From an uncultured Bacteroidales bacterium (GTDB taxonomy: Bacteria; Bacteroidota; Bacteroidia; Bacteroidales; Paludibacteraceae): DNA of 6,357 nucleotides. The notes below the pieces were generated by a model that ran no database searches, was not told the DNA's origin, and saw nothing but the letters and a program-made list of their open reading frames with translations. Shown here piece by piece: positions 1-6,326 of this stretch; the first letter of the stretch is position 1; the number at the start of each line of letters is the position of its first letter. The position numbers were made by a program, and so were the translations under genes. The stretch spans positions 1 through 6,357 of the forward strand of contig USNU01000090.1 in the NCBI GenBank assembly GCA_900556095.1. The letters run 5' to 3'.

Positions 1-1
1 C

Positions 2-574
2 TGCGATGCGTTTGTGAAGGATCTGCGCCGCCATACCGCTATCCCGATTGTCCTTTTCCCCGGTTCGGTTATGCAGTTCTCGCCTTCCGCCGATGCGTTG
101 TTGTTTCTCTCGCTACTCTCGGGACGCAATGCCGAGACTCTTATCGGGCAACAAGTGCGTGCCGCGCGGGCAGTACAACTATCCGGCATAGAGAGTATCC
201 CGATGGGCTATATACTAATAGACGGAGGCAAGGAGACAGCAGTGCAGCGGGTAACACACACACAGCCAATCCCACAAACCGACATCAACCAAATAATAGA
301 TACCGCCATCGCCGCCGAACTTTTAGGCAAACAACTTGTCTATTTGGAGGCAGGCAGCGGAGCCGCTACGCCCGTTGATGCGGATATAATCCGTGCCGTA
401 CGGGAAAATACGCATATACCATTGATTGTCGGCGGGGGTATCCGCTCGACGGAACAGATGGTTGACGCTTTTGATGCGGGGGCGGATATGGTGGTTATCG
501 GGAACCACTTCGAGGCACACCCCGAAGAACTGACCGACTTTTGCCAAACCGTACAGCACCTAAGAAACGTATAA
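2..574 (+). CDS. Geranylgeranylglyceryl/heptaprenylglyceryl phosphate synthase (PcrB/GGGPS family), 5'-truncated by window edge
   Basis: This is the 3' part (190 codons) of a (beta/alpha)8-barrel prenyltransferase that joins a long-chain polyprenyl diphosphate to sn-glycerol 1-phosphate, forming an ether-lipid precursor in the cytoplasm. Seen: the frame is open from base 2 (CDAF...), so the GTG at 14 is internal and roughly 55-60 N-terminal residues, with the usual LLDPDK-type strand, lie outside the window. The phosphate-binding signatures are present in order: IPIVLFPGS, SADALLFLSLLSGRN, PMGYILIDGG, YLEAGSGA, IPLIVGGGIRS and GADMVVIGN. Known: Bacteroidota carry a distinct GGGPS group, and the SLLSGRN and GGGIRS segments fit it. 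The C-terminus looks complete and the stop is 12 nt before the next start. Prenyl chain length cannot be judged from this. The family is clear; the link to the defence genes is probably positional only. Confidence 0.93.
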   Translation, partial: CDAFVKDLRRHTAIPIVLFPGSVMQFSPSADALLFLSLLSGRNAETLIGQQVRAARAVQLSGIESIPMGYILIDGGKETAVQRVTHTQPIPQTDINQIIDTAIAAELLGKQLVYLEAGSGAATPVDADIIRAVRENTHIPLIVGGGIRSTEQMVDAFDAGADMVVIGNHFEAHPEELTDFCQTVQHLRNV

Positions 575-586
575 CTAACCATTAAT

Positions 587-1732
587 ATGAGCCTACAATC
601 TGCTTTTTCCAACTATACCGAGGCTGTCCGCGCCATCAAGGATGCCATTTTGCAAAGCCGCTACCGTGCTGCCCGCAGTATCAACCGTGAAGCCCTGTCT
701 CTCGACTACTATATCGGCAAATACATCTCCGAACACAGCCGCGGTCAATGGGGTACAGGTGCTTTGGCTATTATAGCCAAGCAACTGCAACAAGAATTGC
801 CTGGATTACGGGGCTTTTCCGAAGGCAATATGCGCAAGATGCGTATCTTTTATGATGAATGGAAAAATGTATTTGAAGATAATCGTGCGTTGCCAACGCA
901 CGAAATTCGACCATTAACGACGGACGAATCAAGAAATCTACAATTACTTACTGATAATGAACAACTTAAAATTCGTACGTTATCAACGCACGAATTGACA
1001 GAGGAACAACTGCAACACTTTCTGTCGGTTCCCTTTACTCACCACTACGAGATTATCAAAAAGACCACCTCTCTGCAAGAGCGTCTCTACTATATAGAGC
1101 GGGCTGCCAAAGAGTTCTGGTCGGTGGAGAAACTGCAATACAATCTCCGCGAGGACCTGTACCACAAGCAGGCATCTATGCCGAACAACTTCGCCCGCAC
1201 TATCACGCAGGAGGAGCAGCAACGCCGTGCCTTGCAGGCGTTCCGCGACGAATACCTATTGGATTTCCTTACCATAGACGACCCCGATGCGTATGACGAG
1301 AAGCGGGTAGAGGACGCTATCGTCCACAATATCCGCAAGTTTATCATGGCATTGGGCGGCGAGTTCTCTTTTATGGGCAACCAGTACCGCCTTGTGGTGG
1401 ACGAGAAAGAGTACTTTATTGATTTGCTGTTCTATCACCGCCGCTTGCAATCGCTGGTGGCTATCGAACTCAAATACGGCGACTTCAAACCCGAGTATGT
1501 CGGCAAACTCAATTTCTACCTGTCCGCTTTGGATGATATGGTTCGCCTGCCCAATGAGAATCCGAGTATCGGCGTTATCCTTTGCCGTGGCAAAAGCGAA
1601 AAGACGGTCGAGTACGCTCTTCGCGACACTACCAAGCCCATGGGCGTAGCCACCTACAAAGCCGCCAACGAACTACCAGCAGAGTACAGCCAAGCCCTGC
1701 AAGCCATCGAACACCTCAAAGAACTGATATAG
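587..1732 (+). CDS. DUF1016/YhcG-family PDDEXK nuclease
   Basis: This 381-residue protein has the two-part architecture of the YhcG/DUF1016 family. An N-terminal helical domain (about 10-98) contains YYIGKYISEH, WGTGALAIIAKQLQQELPG and GFSEGNMRKMRIFY. A C-terminal PDDEXK nuclease-like domain (about 215-360) follows. Candidate catalytic residues are E243 (VEDAIVHN), D279 (FIDLLFYHR) and E294/K296 (IELKYG); GKLNFYLSALDD and SIGVILCRGK are also typical. The middle segment (about 138-195, with FTHHYEIIKKT and WSVEKLQYNLRED) is the family linker. Residues 99-137 are an unusual insert encoded by palindromic repeats, described separately. The ATG at 587 is 12 nt after the lipid gene stop, and the stop is one base from the next ATG, suggesting translational coupling. 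Family members often sit beside restriction-modification genes and are proposed DNA nucleases; the exact substrate is not established here. Confidence 0.9.
   Translation: MSLQSAFSNYTEAVRAIKDAILQSRYRAARSINREALSLDYYIGKYISEHSRGQWGTGALAIIAKQLQQELPGLRGFSEGNMRKMRIFYDEWKNVFEDNRALPTHEIRPLTTDESRNLQLLTDNEQLKIRTLSTHELTEEQLQHFLSVPFTHHYEIIKKTTSLQERLYYIERAAKEFWSVEKLQYNLREDLYHKQASMPNNFARTITQEEQQRRALQAFRDEYLLDFLTIDDPDAYDEKRVEDAIVHNIRKFIMALGGEFSFMGNQYRLVVDEKEYFIDLLFYHRRLQSLVAIELKYGDFKPEYVGKLNFYLSALDDMVRLPNENPSIGVILCRGKSEKTVEYALRDTTKPMGVATYKAANELPAEYSQALQAIEHLKELI
881..995 (+). repeat. In-frame quasi-palindromic repeats encoding IRxLxTHE-type octapeptides
   Basis: Three related 25-nt quasi-palindromes begin at 881, 905 and 971, all in the same codon phase. 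Copy 1 contains a near-perfect hairpin: 883-892 pairs with 894-903 around a single base. In copy 3, 971-981 pairs with 985-995 with one G/T mismatch. By hand alignment copy 3 matches copy 1 at 20/25 and copy 2 at 19/25 positions. They encode NRALPTHE, IRPLTTDE and IRTLSTHE, with a degenerate spacer (SRNLQLLTDNEQLK) between the second and third. The block is AT-richer than the gene around it: 22/60 G+C at 841-900 and 23/60 at 961-1020, against 35/60 at 1141-1200. It sits in the linker between the helical and nuclease parts of the DUF1016 protein, where an insertion would be tolerated. Confidence 0.75.
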
Positions 1733-1733
1733 T

Positions 1734-4499
1734 ATGACAAACACCAAACTTATACACGATTTTGTTGCCCACTGGACAGGCAAAGGCTACGAGAAAGGTG
1801 AATCGCAACCGTTCTGGATTGCGTTGCTTCACGCTCTCGGCATAGAAGAACCCACTACGTTTATCACTTTTGAACAGCAAGTGCATATCGACCACACGGC
1901 TTTCATTGACGGTTTCATACCCGCCACCAAGGTGCTGATTGAACAAAAGTCGATACAGAAAGACCTGGGTGCGCCCATCAAACAGTCGGACGGTTCGCTG
2001 CTCAATCCGTTCCAGCAAGCCAAACGCTATGCCGCCGAACTGCCGTACAGCAGTCGCCCGCGGTGGATAGTAACGTGCAACTTCCGTGAGTTCTGGATAT
2101 ACGATATGGAGCAGCCCAACGGCGAACCGCAGGTAGTGCTACTGGAGAACCTCGAGAAAGAGCATTACCGCCTGCGTTTTTTGGTGGACATGGGCAGCGA
2201 CACCCTGCGCAAGGAGATGGAACTGTCTATTCAGGCAGGCGACTTAGTGGGCAAGATATACGATGCCATACGTCCGCAGTATGCCCACCCCGACGACCCC
2301 GACACACTTGCCTCGCTCAACCAACTGTGTGTGCGTCTCGTCTTCTGCCTGTTCGCCGAAGATGCGGGGTTGTTTGGCGACAAGAACGAGTTTCACGACT
2401 ACCTCGCGCAGTTCCCCGCCCAGCACCTCCGCCGTGCGTTGATAGAACTATTCCGTGTCTTGGATACCAAACCTGAAGACCGCGACCCGTACTTGGACGA
2501 CGACCTGCGCCGGTTTCCATACGTGAACGGCGGACTCTTCTCCAACGAGAACATTGAGATACCGCAACTGACCGACGAGATACGCACTCTCCTGCTCACC
2601 AAGGCATCGGAGGACTTCGACTGGTCAGAGATAAGCCCTACTATCTTTGGGGCGGTCTTCGAATCGACCTTGAACCCCGACACTCGCCGTTCCGGCGGTA
2701 TGCACTACACCTCTATCGAGAACATCCACAAAGTCATCGACCCGCTATTCCTCAACGACCTGCAACACGAGTTCGAGAGTATTGCTAACGACAAAACGCA
2801 TAACTCGAAATTCATCATTCAAAATCTGCATGCTTTCCAAGACAAATTGGCATCGCTCACGTTCTTTGACCCTGCGTGCGGCAGCGGAAACTTCCTCACC
2901 GAGACCTATATCAGTCTGCGCCGTCTGGAGAACAAGGTTATCCGTCTCCTGCAAGGCGACCAGATGCAGTTGGGCACGTTCACCAATCCTATCAAGGTGG
3001 ATATACACCAATTCTACGGCATCGAGATTAACGACTTTGCCGTCTCGGTGGCAACCACAGCCCTGTGGATAGCCGAGTTGCAGATGTTGCGCGAGACAGA
3101 GCGTATCTGCCAAATCGAAGCCAAGCCCCTGCCCCTCCACGCCTACCACAATATCTACGAGGGCAACGCCCTGCGCACCGACTGGAGTCGGGTGATCCCG
3201 ACAGACCAACTATCCTACATCATGGGCAACCCGCCCTTTGTGGGACACCAACATAGAACACAAGACCAACACAATGATATGGATGCTATATATGCAGATA
3301 TGGCAGATACTAATTATGGAAAATTAGACTATGTTTGTGCTTGGTATAAGAAAGCAGCAGATATAATGCAGGGGACAAATATCCACGCTGCTTTTGTTTC
3401 TACAAACTCAATCTGTCAAGGAGAATCCGTTCCTGCTATGTGGGAACCTTTGTTTGAACGCAAAGGCTTGGTTATTAATTTTGCTTATCCGACATTTCGT
3501 TGGGATAGCGAAAGCAATTTGAAAGCACATGTTCATTGTGTAATAGTTGGTTTTTCTATTGGAGATAACAAAACTACTAAATGTCTTTATTTGACAGATG
3601 GCACATATAAACAATGTTCTAACATCAATGGTTATTTGTTAGACGCTCCTAATATCTTTGTGCAAAGTCGTACAAAATCCTCTCAAGGTTTACCCGAAAT
3701 GACCAAAGGAAGTCAGCCTACAGACGGAGGATACCTATTATTGACAGAATTAGAGCGTTACGATCTGATTAAGAAATATCCCCATTCTGCTGATTTTATA
3801 AAACAATTTGTAGGTGCTGAAGAATTTATCAACAATAAGAAACGATATTGTTTGTGGCTAAAAGGCGTACCGCCCAAACAATATGCAGATATTCCTGAGA
3901 TTATAGAACGATTGAAAGCCGTGCGTGAAATGCGTTTGGCAAGTCCGACTGCTTCTGTAAAGCGGGATGCGGATGTACCTATGCTTTTTACACAGATACG
4001 CCAACCGGACACAAACTATTTGATTATACCTTCTCATTCATCTGAAAATCGCAGGTATATTCCTATTGGTTTTATGAATCCTCAAATTATTTGTGGCAAT
4101 GCAAACCAAATGATTCCTAATGCCACACTCTTTATGTTTGGCTTACTTACCAGCAATGTGCACATGGCGTGGATGCGTGCAGTATGCGGGCGGTTGAAAA
4201 GCGATTATCGTTATTCGCCTTCTGTCTATACAAACTTTCCTTTTCCCAATGTAACAGAAGAGCAAAAGGCAAAGATTGAGCAAACAGCACAGGCAATTCT
4301 TGATGCACGTGCAAACTATCCTGAATGTAGTTTAGCCGATTTGTACGGGGAGAAGATGATTATCTATACAGACTTGTTGCGTGCCCATCAAGCCAACGAC
4401 CGTGCAGTGATGGCAGCGTATGGTTTCCCGACCACAATGACAGAGTCCGACTGCGTGGCACGACTATTGGAGATGTACCAACAACTGATAAACAAGTGA
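1734..4499 (+). CDS. MmeI-like type IIL (IIG) restriction-modification enzyme: nuclease + N6-adenine methyltransferase + recognition domain
   Basis: This 921-residue protein has the full length and domain order of MmeI-family single-chain enzymes. Residues 1-150 form the nuclease domain with D59, E70 and K72 (FIDGF...LIEQK), a PD-ExK site. Residues about 165-345 are the helical connector, ending near GMHYTS (322-327). About 345-600 is the gamma-class methyltransferase: motif I FFDPACGSGNF (377-387), acidic motif YGIEIN (428-433) and motif IV NPPF (499-502). About 610-840 is the recognition domain, ending in SDYRYSPSVYTNFPFP; 842-921 is the C-terminal segment. NPPF points to N6-adenine methylation. 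One chain should both methylate and cut, with host protection by hemi-methylation as in the family. The start follows the previous stop by one base. Base composition changes sharply after motif IV, implying a recombinant gene. Recognition sequence cannot be deduced by eye. Confidence 0.93.
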   Translation: MTNTKLIHDFVAHWTGKGYEKGESQPFWIALLHALGIEEPTTFITFEQQVHIDHTAFIDGFIPATKVLIEQKSIQKDLGAPIKQSDGSLLNPFQQAKRYAAELPYSSRPRWIVTCNFREFWIYDMEQPNGEPQVVLLENLEKEHYRLRFLVDMGSDTLRKEMELSIQAGDLVGKIYDAIRPQYAHPDDPDTLASLNQLCVRLVFCLFAEDAGLFGDKNEFHDYLAQFPAQHLRRALIELFRVLDTKPEDRDPYLDDDLRRFPYVNGGLFSNENIEIPQLTDEIRTLLLTKASEDFDWSEISPTIFGAVFESTLNPDTRRSGGMHYTSIENIHKVIDPLFLNDLQHEFESIANDKTHNSKFIIQNLHAFQDKLASLTFFDPACGSGNFLTETYISLRRLENKVIRLLQGDQMQLGTFTNPIKVDIHQFYGIEINDFAVSVATTALWIAELQMLRETERICQIEAKPLPLHAYHNIYEGNALRTDWSRVIPTDQLSYIMGNPPFVGHQHRTQDQHNDMDAIYADMADTNYGKLDYVCAWYKKAADIMQGTNIHAAFVSTNSICQGESVPAMWEPLFERKGLVINFAYPTFRWDSESNLKAHVHCVIVGFSIGDNKTTKCLYLTDGTYKQCSNINGYLLDAPNIFVQSRTKSSQGLPEMTKGSQPTDGGYLLLTELERYDLIKKYPHSADFIKQFVGAEEFINNKKRYCLWLKGVPPKQYADIPEIIERLKAVREMRLASPTASVKRDADVPMLFTQIRQPDTNYLIIPSHSSENRRYIPIGFMNPQIICGNANQMIPNATLFMFGLLTSNVHMAWMRAVCGRLKSDYRYSPSVYTNFPFPNVTEEQKAKIEQTAQAILDARANYPECSLADLYGEKMIIYTDLLRAHQANDRAVMAAYGFPTTMTESDCVARLLEMYQQLINK
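3243..4379 (+). other. AT-rich exchanged block carrying the target-recognition half of the MmeI-like enzyme
   Basis: From about residue 504, immediately after motif IV, codon choice turns AT-rich. Hand counts are 74/120 G+C for 3121-3240 and 44/120 for 3241-3360; 3481-3540 has 24/60. Low G+C continues through the recognition domain into the KAP gene (20/60 at 4741-4800; 18/60 at 5641-5700). The reading frame is unbroken. In MmeI-family enzymes the DNA specificity resides in this half, so replacing it by recombination at the conserved motif IV would change the site read by both nuclease and methyltransferase. The left edge is placed by composition only and could be off by some tens of bases; the right edge may lie within the conserved 3' end. 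Confidence 0.6.
4380..4487 (+). repeat. Direct repeat copy 1: conserved 3' end of the MmeI-like gene
   Basis: These 36 codons (R883 to L918, RAHQANDRAV...EMYQQL) recur at 5922-6029, 1542 bases downstream in the same orientation. The copies differ at 7 of 108 positions, all third codon positions, and encode identical residues. Together they bracket the KAP gene, so homologous recombination between them could delete that gene and leave an intact enzyme C-terminus. Confidence 0.9.
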
Positions 4500-4518
4500 T
4501 ATAGTAAAATTTAGGACT

Positions 4519-5874
4519 ATGAGAATCAAACCAGTACAAATTGACACACCCAAAGGCGACCCGTTTGCTAACGACAAACTTGAGCGTAAGCAGTATGCTA
4601 AAATCTTAACCTCATTAATAGAAAATGCTGATGATGGTTTCACGATGTCCATTGACGCAGAATGGGGAAATGGAAAAACAACCTTTGTCAGAATGTGGCA
4701 AACCTATCTACAGCAAGAGGGATATACAACCATTTATATCAATGCATGGGAAAATGATTTTTATACAGCAGACCCTTTTGCAGTTCTAATCAATGAAATG
4801 TTTACACAAATACCTCGTACCAGTTTTTCTGATGAGCAGTATCAATTACTTTCATCGTGTGTTGGTGGTTTAGCCGCAATAGCCAAAACAATTCCTATAT
4901 TGAATGTTATTGGTGCCTTCGGAGATGCGTGCAAACAAGTGATTGATGAGTGCAAAAAGGATAAGAATCCCTTGCAAGCGTGTGAAAGTTACACCAAACT
5001 GATACAAGAATTTCGACAAAAGTTACAAGATTTTGTCCACAGCATTAGTTCGGACAAAAAAGTGGTTATCTTTGTGGATGAATTAGATAGATGCCGTCCC
5101 GATTTTGCTATCGAGATGTTGGAACGAATAAAGCACCTATTTTGTGTAGATGGATTAGTCTTTGTTTTATCAATAGACAAACAACAATTAGAGGCTTCTG
5201 TAAAAGGGCATTATGGTAGTGAATCTATTAATGCAACGGAGTATCTAAAGCGTTTTATTGATATAGAATATAGATTGCCACAACCTGGTAAAGAGAAGTT
5301 TATCTTAGAACAAATGCAGCAACACGAGACATTTCAACTTCTCAAAAAGATTGATGGTGGACAAGCATATGATGTATTGAAAGTCATTGTTTACAACGAT
5401 GATATGAATTTAAGATCTATAGAGCAGTATTTTACTCGGTTGCACTTGGCGTTATTGGCTGCGAATAATGCTACTGACGCTGGGTGCTTGGTTTTACTGC
5501 TTTGGCTAAATATGAGGCATTTTGATGATTATGAAATAATTAAAAACAAGCAGGTATCAATTGAAATACTATTACGAGAATTGTGTGCAATTTTTGATAT
5601 TCCTAAGTTCAAACCAGATTCTGATGAGTTGCATAATGTTCTATATGCAATAGCAGCATTATTAGTTTATTATGCAGTAAAGTGGGAATATGGTAAAAAC
5701 AATATCCTTAATAGTTTGAGCAATGAAACATTAAAGAGTTTAATACCGTCTATAAGCGACACAGAGACCAATGACTTCAAGGAATTTATAAAAAAATATA
5801 CTTCACGTATAGACATAGATAGCACTTTTGCAATCATAGAGTTGACTTCACCAGGCGTTATGTACCAAATGTAA
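4519..5874 (+). CDS. KAP-family P-loop NTPase
   Basis: This 451-residue protein belongs to the KAP NTPases (the Kidins220/PifA group of STAND-like P-loop proteins). Walker A is at 48-55 (EWGNGKTT), with the typical INAWEND strand-loop at 74-80. Walker B is at 182-190 (VVIFVDELD), followed by RCRPDFAIEMLERIKHLF, the best family signature. VFVLSIDKQQL (214-224) is the sensor-like strand, and EYLKRFIDIEYRLP (241-254) is the conserved segment after it. A mildly hydrophobic stretch at 114-136 lies where many KAP proteins carry membrane helices, but charged residues make a true transmembrane pair unlikely. The C-terminal 200 residues are helical-looking and not recognised. The ATG is 19 nt after the restriction-modification gene, the first in-frame ATG after an upstream stop. 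KAP NTPases include PifA and the QatA component of an anti-phage system, so a defence role is plausible but inferred from context. Confidence 0.88.
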   Translation: MRIKPVQIDTPKGDPFANDKLERKQYAKILTSLIENADDGFTMSIDAEWGNGKTTFVRMWQTYLQQEGYTTIYINAWENDFYTADPFAVLINEMFTQIPRTSFSDEQYQLLSSCVGGLAAIAKTIPILNVIGAFGDACKQVIDECKKDKNPLQACESYTKLIQEFRQKLQDFVHSISSDKKVVIFVDELDRCRPDFAIEMLERIKHLFCVDGLVFVLSIDKQQLEASVKGHYGSESINATEYLKRFIDIEYRLPQPGKEKFILEQMQQHETFQLLKKIDGGQAYDVLKVIVYNDDMNLRSIEQYFTRLHLALLAANNATDAGCLVLLLWLNMRHFDDYEIIKNKQVSIEILLRELCAIFDIPKFKPDSDELHNVLYAIAALLVYYAVKWEYGKNNILNSLSNETLKSLIPSISDTETNDFKEFIKKYTSRIDIDSTFAIIELTSPGVMYQM

Positions 5875-5903
5875 GACGGCTCTATTGTTAATTTCTAATA
5901 GTT

Positions 5904-6056
5904 ATGCCGCTCGAACTGCATCGTGCCCATCAAGCCAACGACCGCGCAGTCATGGCAGCGTATGGTTTTCCGACCACGATGACAGAGTCGGACTGCGTCG
6001 CACGGCTATTGGAGATGTACCAACAACTGACAAAAAATAGATTTGTTATCTTATAA
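5904..6056 (+). pseudogene. Stranded 3' remnant of a second MmeI-like allele
   Basis: A 50-codon open frame (ATG 5904, TAA 6054-6056) reads MPLELHRAHQANDRAVM...LLEMYQQLTKNRFVIL. Codons 5922-6029 encode exactly the last conserved 36 residues of the MmeI-like enzyme. The preceding MPLEL segment differs from that enzyme (IYTDL) but matches a common family form in which MP.EL precedes the AHQ..DRAV helix, so it comes from a different allele and is not a copy of the upstream gene. An in-frame stop at 5889-5891 and the absence of all other domains show that it is a fragment; its ATG is an internal methionine codon of the lost gene. The tail after QQL reads through a run of six A (6032-6037); one more A would restore a stop at the place expected from the upstream gene, so a slip after inactivation is possible. 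Confidence 0.8.
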
Positions 6057-6115
6057 AACACCAATGTTTGTTTGAATATATTTGATATAATTTTTCGTGT
6101 ATTTGTTTCAAAAGC

Positions 6116-6134
6116 GCGGCATATGTTGTGCCGC
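6116..6134 (+). terminator. Stem-loop, possible transcription terminator
   Basis: GCGGCATA (6116-6123) pairs with TGTGCCGC (6127-6134) over 8 bp, including one G/T pair, around a 3-nt loop. It is the only G+C-rich stem in this AT-rich stretch and lies 60 nt after the remnant's stop. It is followed by six A and then T-rich runs, not by an immediate T tract, so it is not a textbook intrinsic terminator in either direction. Confidence 0.35.
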
Positions 6135-6197
6135 AAAAAATGTTTTGCAAGTTTTGTTTTATAAGTTTTCGCAATTTCACACTCACGTTTATTCGGA

Positions 6198-6253
6198 TAT
6201 AACCAAATAATTTAGTATGAATGTGGTATTTTTATGGGTATAACCAAAATAAT
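6198..6253. repeat. Short direct repeat upstream of the right-edge gene
   Basis: TATAACCAAATAAT (6198-6211) recurs as TATAACCAAAATAAT (6239-6253), one A longer and 41 bases on. The pair lies 74-129 nt before the proposed start at 6327 and could be paired regulatory sites or chance in AT-rich DNA. Confidence 0.35.
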
Positions 6254-6326
6254 CTACCTAAAAATAACAAATTAACAATAACTAACAGGGTAAAATTTTA
6301 ATGGTTTTTAATGAAGAAAGGAAAAT

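Larger units (their letters stand above)
6057..6326. other. AT-rich non-coding stretch between the remnant and the next gene
   Basis: No convincing coding frame, tRNA or other structured RNA is seen. The stretch holds a stem-loop (6116-6134) and a 14-15 nt direct repeat (6198-6211 and 6239-6253). It probably contains the end of the defence operon and the promoter of the gene starting at 6327. TATATTTG at 6077-6084 fits the Bacteroidota -7 box (TAnnTTTG), but no TTTG lies at the usual distance upstream, so no promoter is called. Confidence 0.6.

Noticed and set aside
881..995. CRISPR-like or tandem array
   Set aside because: The repeats are imperfect, back-to-back or unevenly spaced, in codon phase within a gene, with no unique spacers or cas genes.
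2745..3209. 154-codon open frame on the minus strand
   Set aside because: It lies wholly opposite the methyltransferase domain, in G+C-rich codons that keep antisense frames open, and its translation has no recognisable domain.
3065..3256. 63-codon frame overlapping the methyltransferase motif region on the plus strand
   Set aside because: Arginine/proline-rich translation typical of a shifted frame in G+C-rich coding DNA; the MmeI-like frame explains the sequence fully.
5882..5901. Inverted repeat CTATT ... AATAG between the KAP stop and the remnant
   Set aside because: Only five base pairs, all but one A/T, with a ten-base loop; expected by chance and no terminator features follow.
6077..6105. 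Bacteroidota -7-like boxes TATATTTG (6077-6084) and TGTATTTG (6098-6105)
   Set aside because: Neither has a TTTG element at the usual 19-21 bp spacing upstream, and such boxes are frequent in AT-rich DNA.
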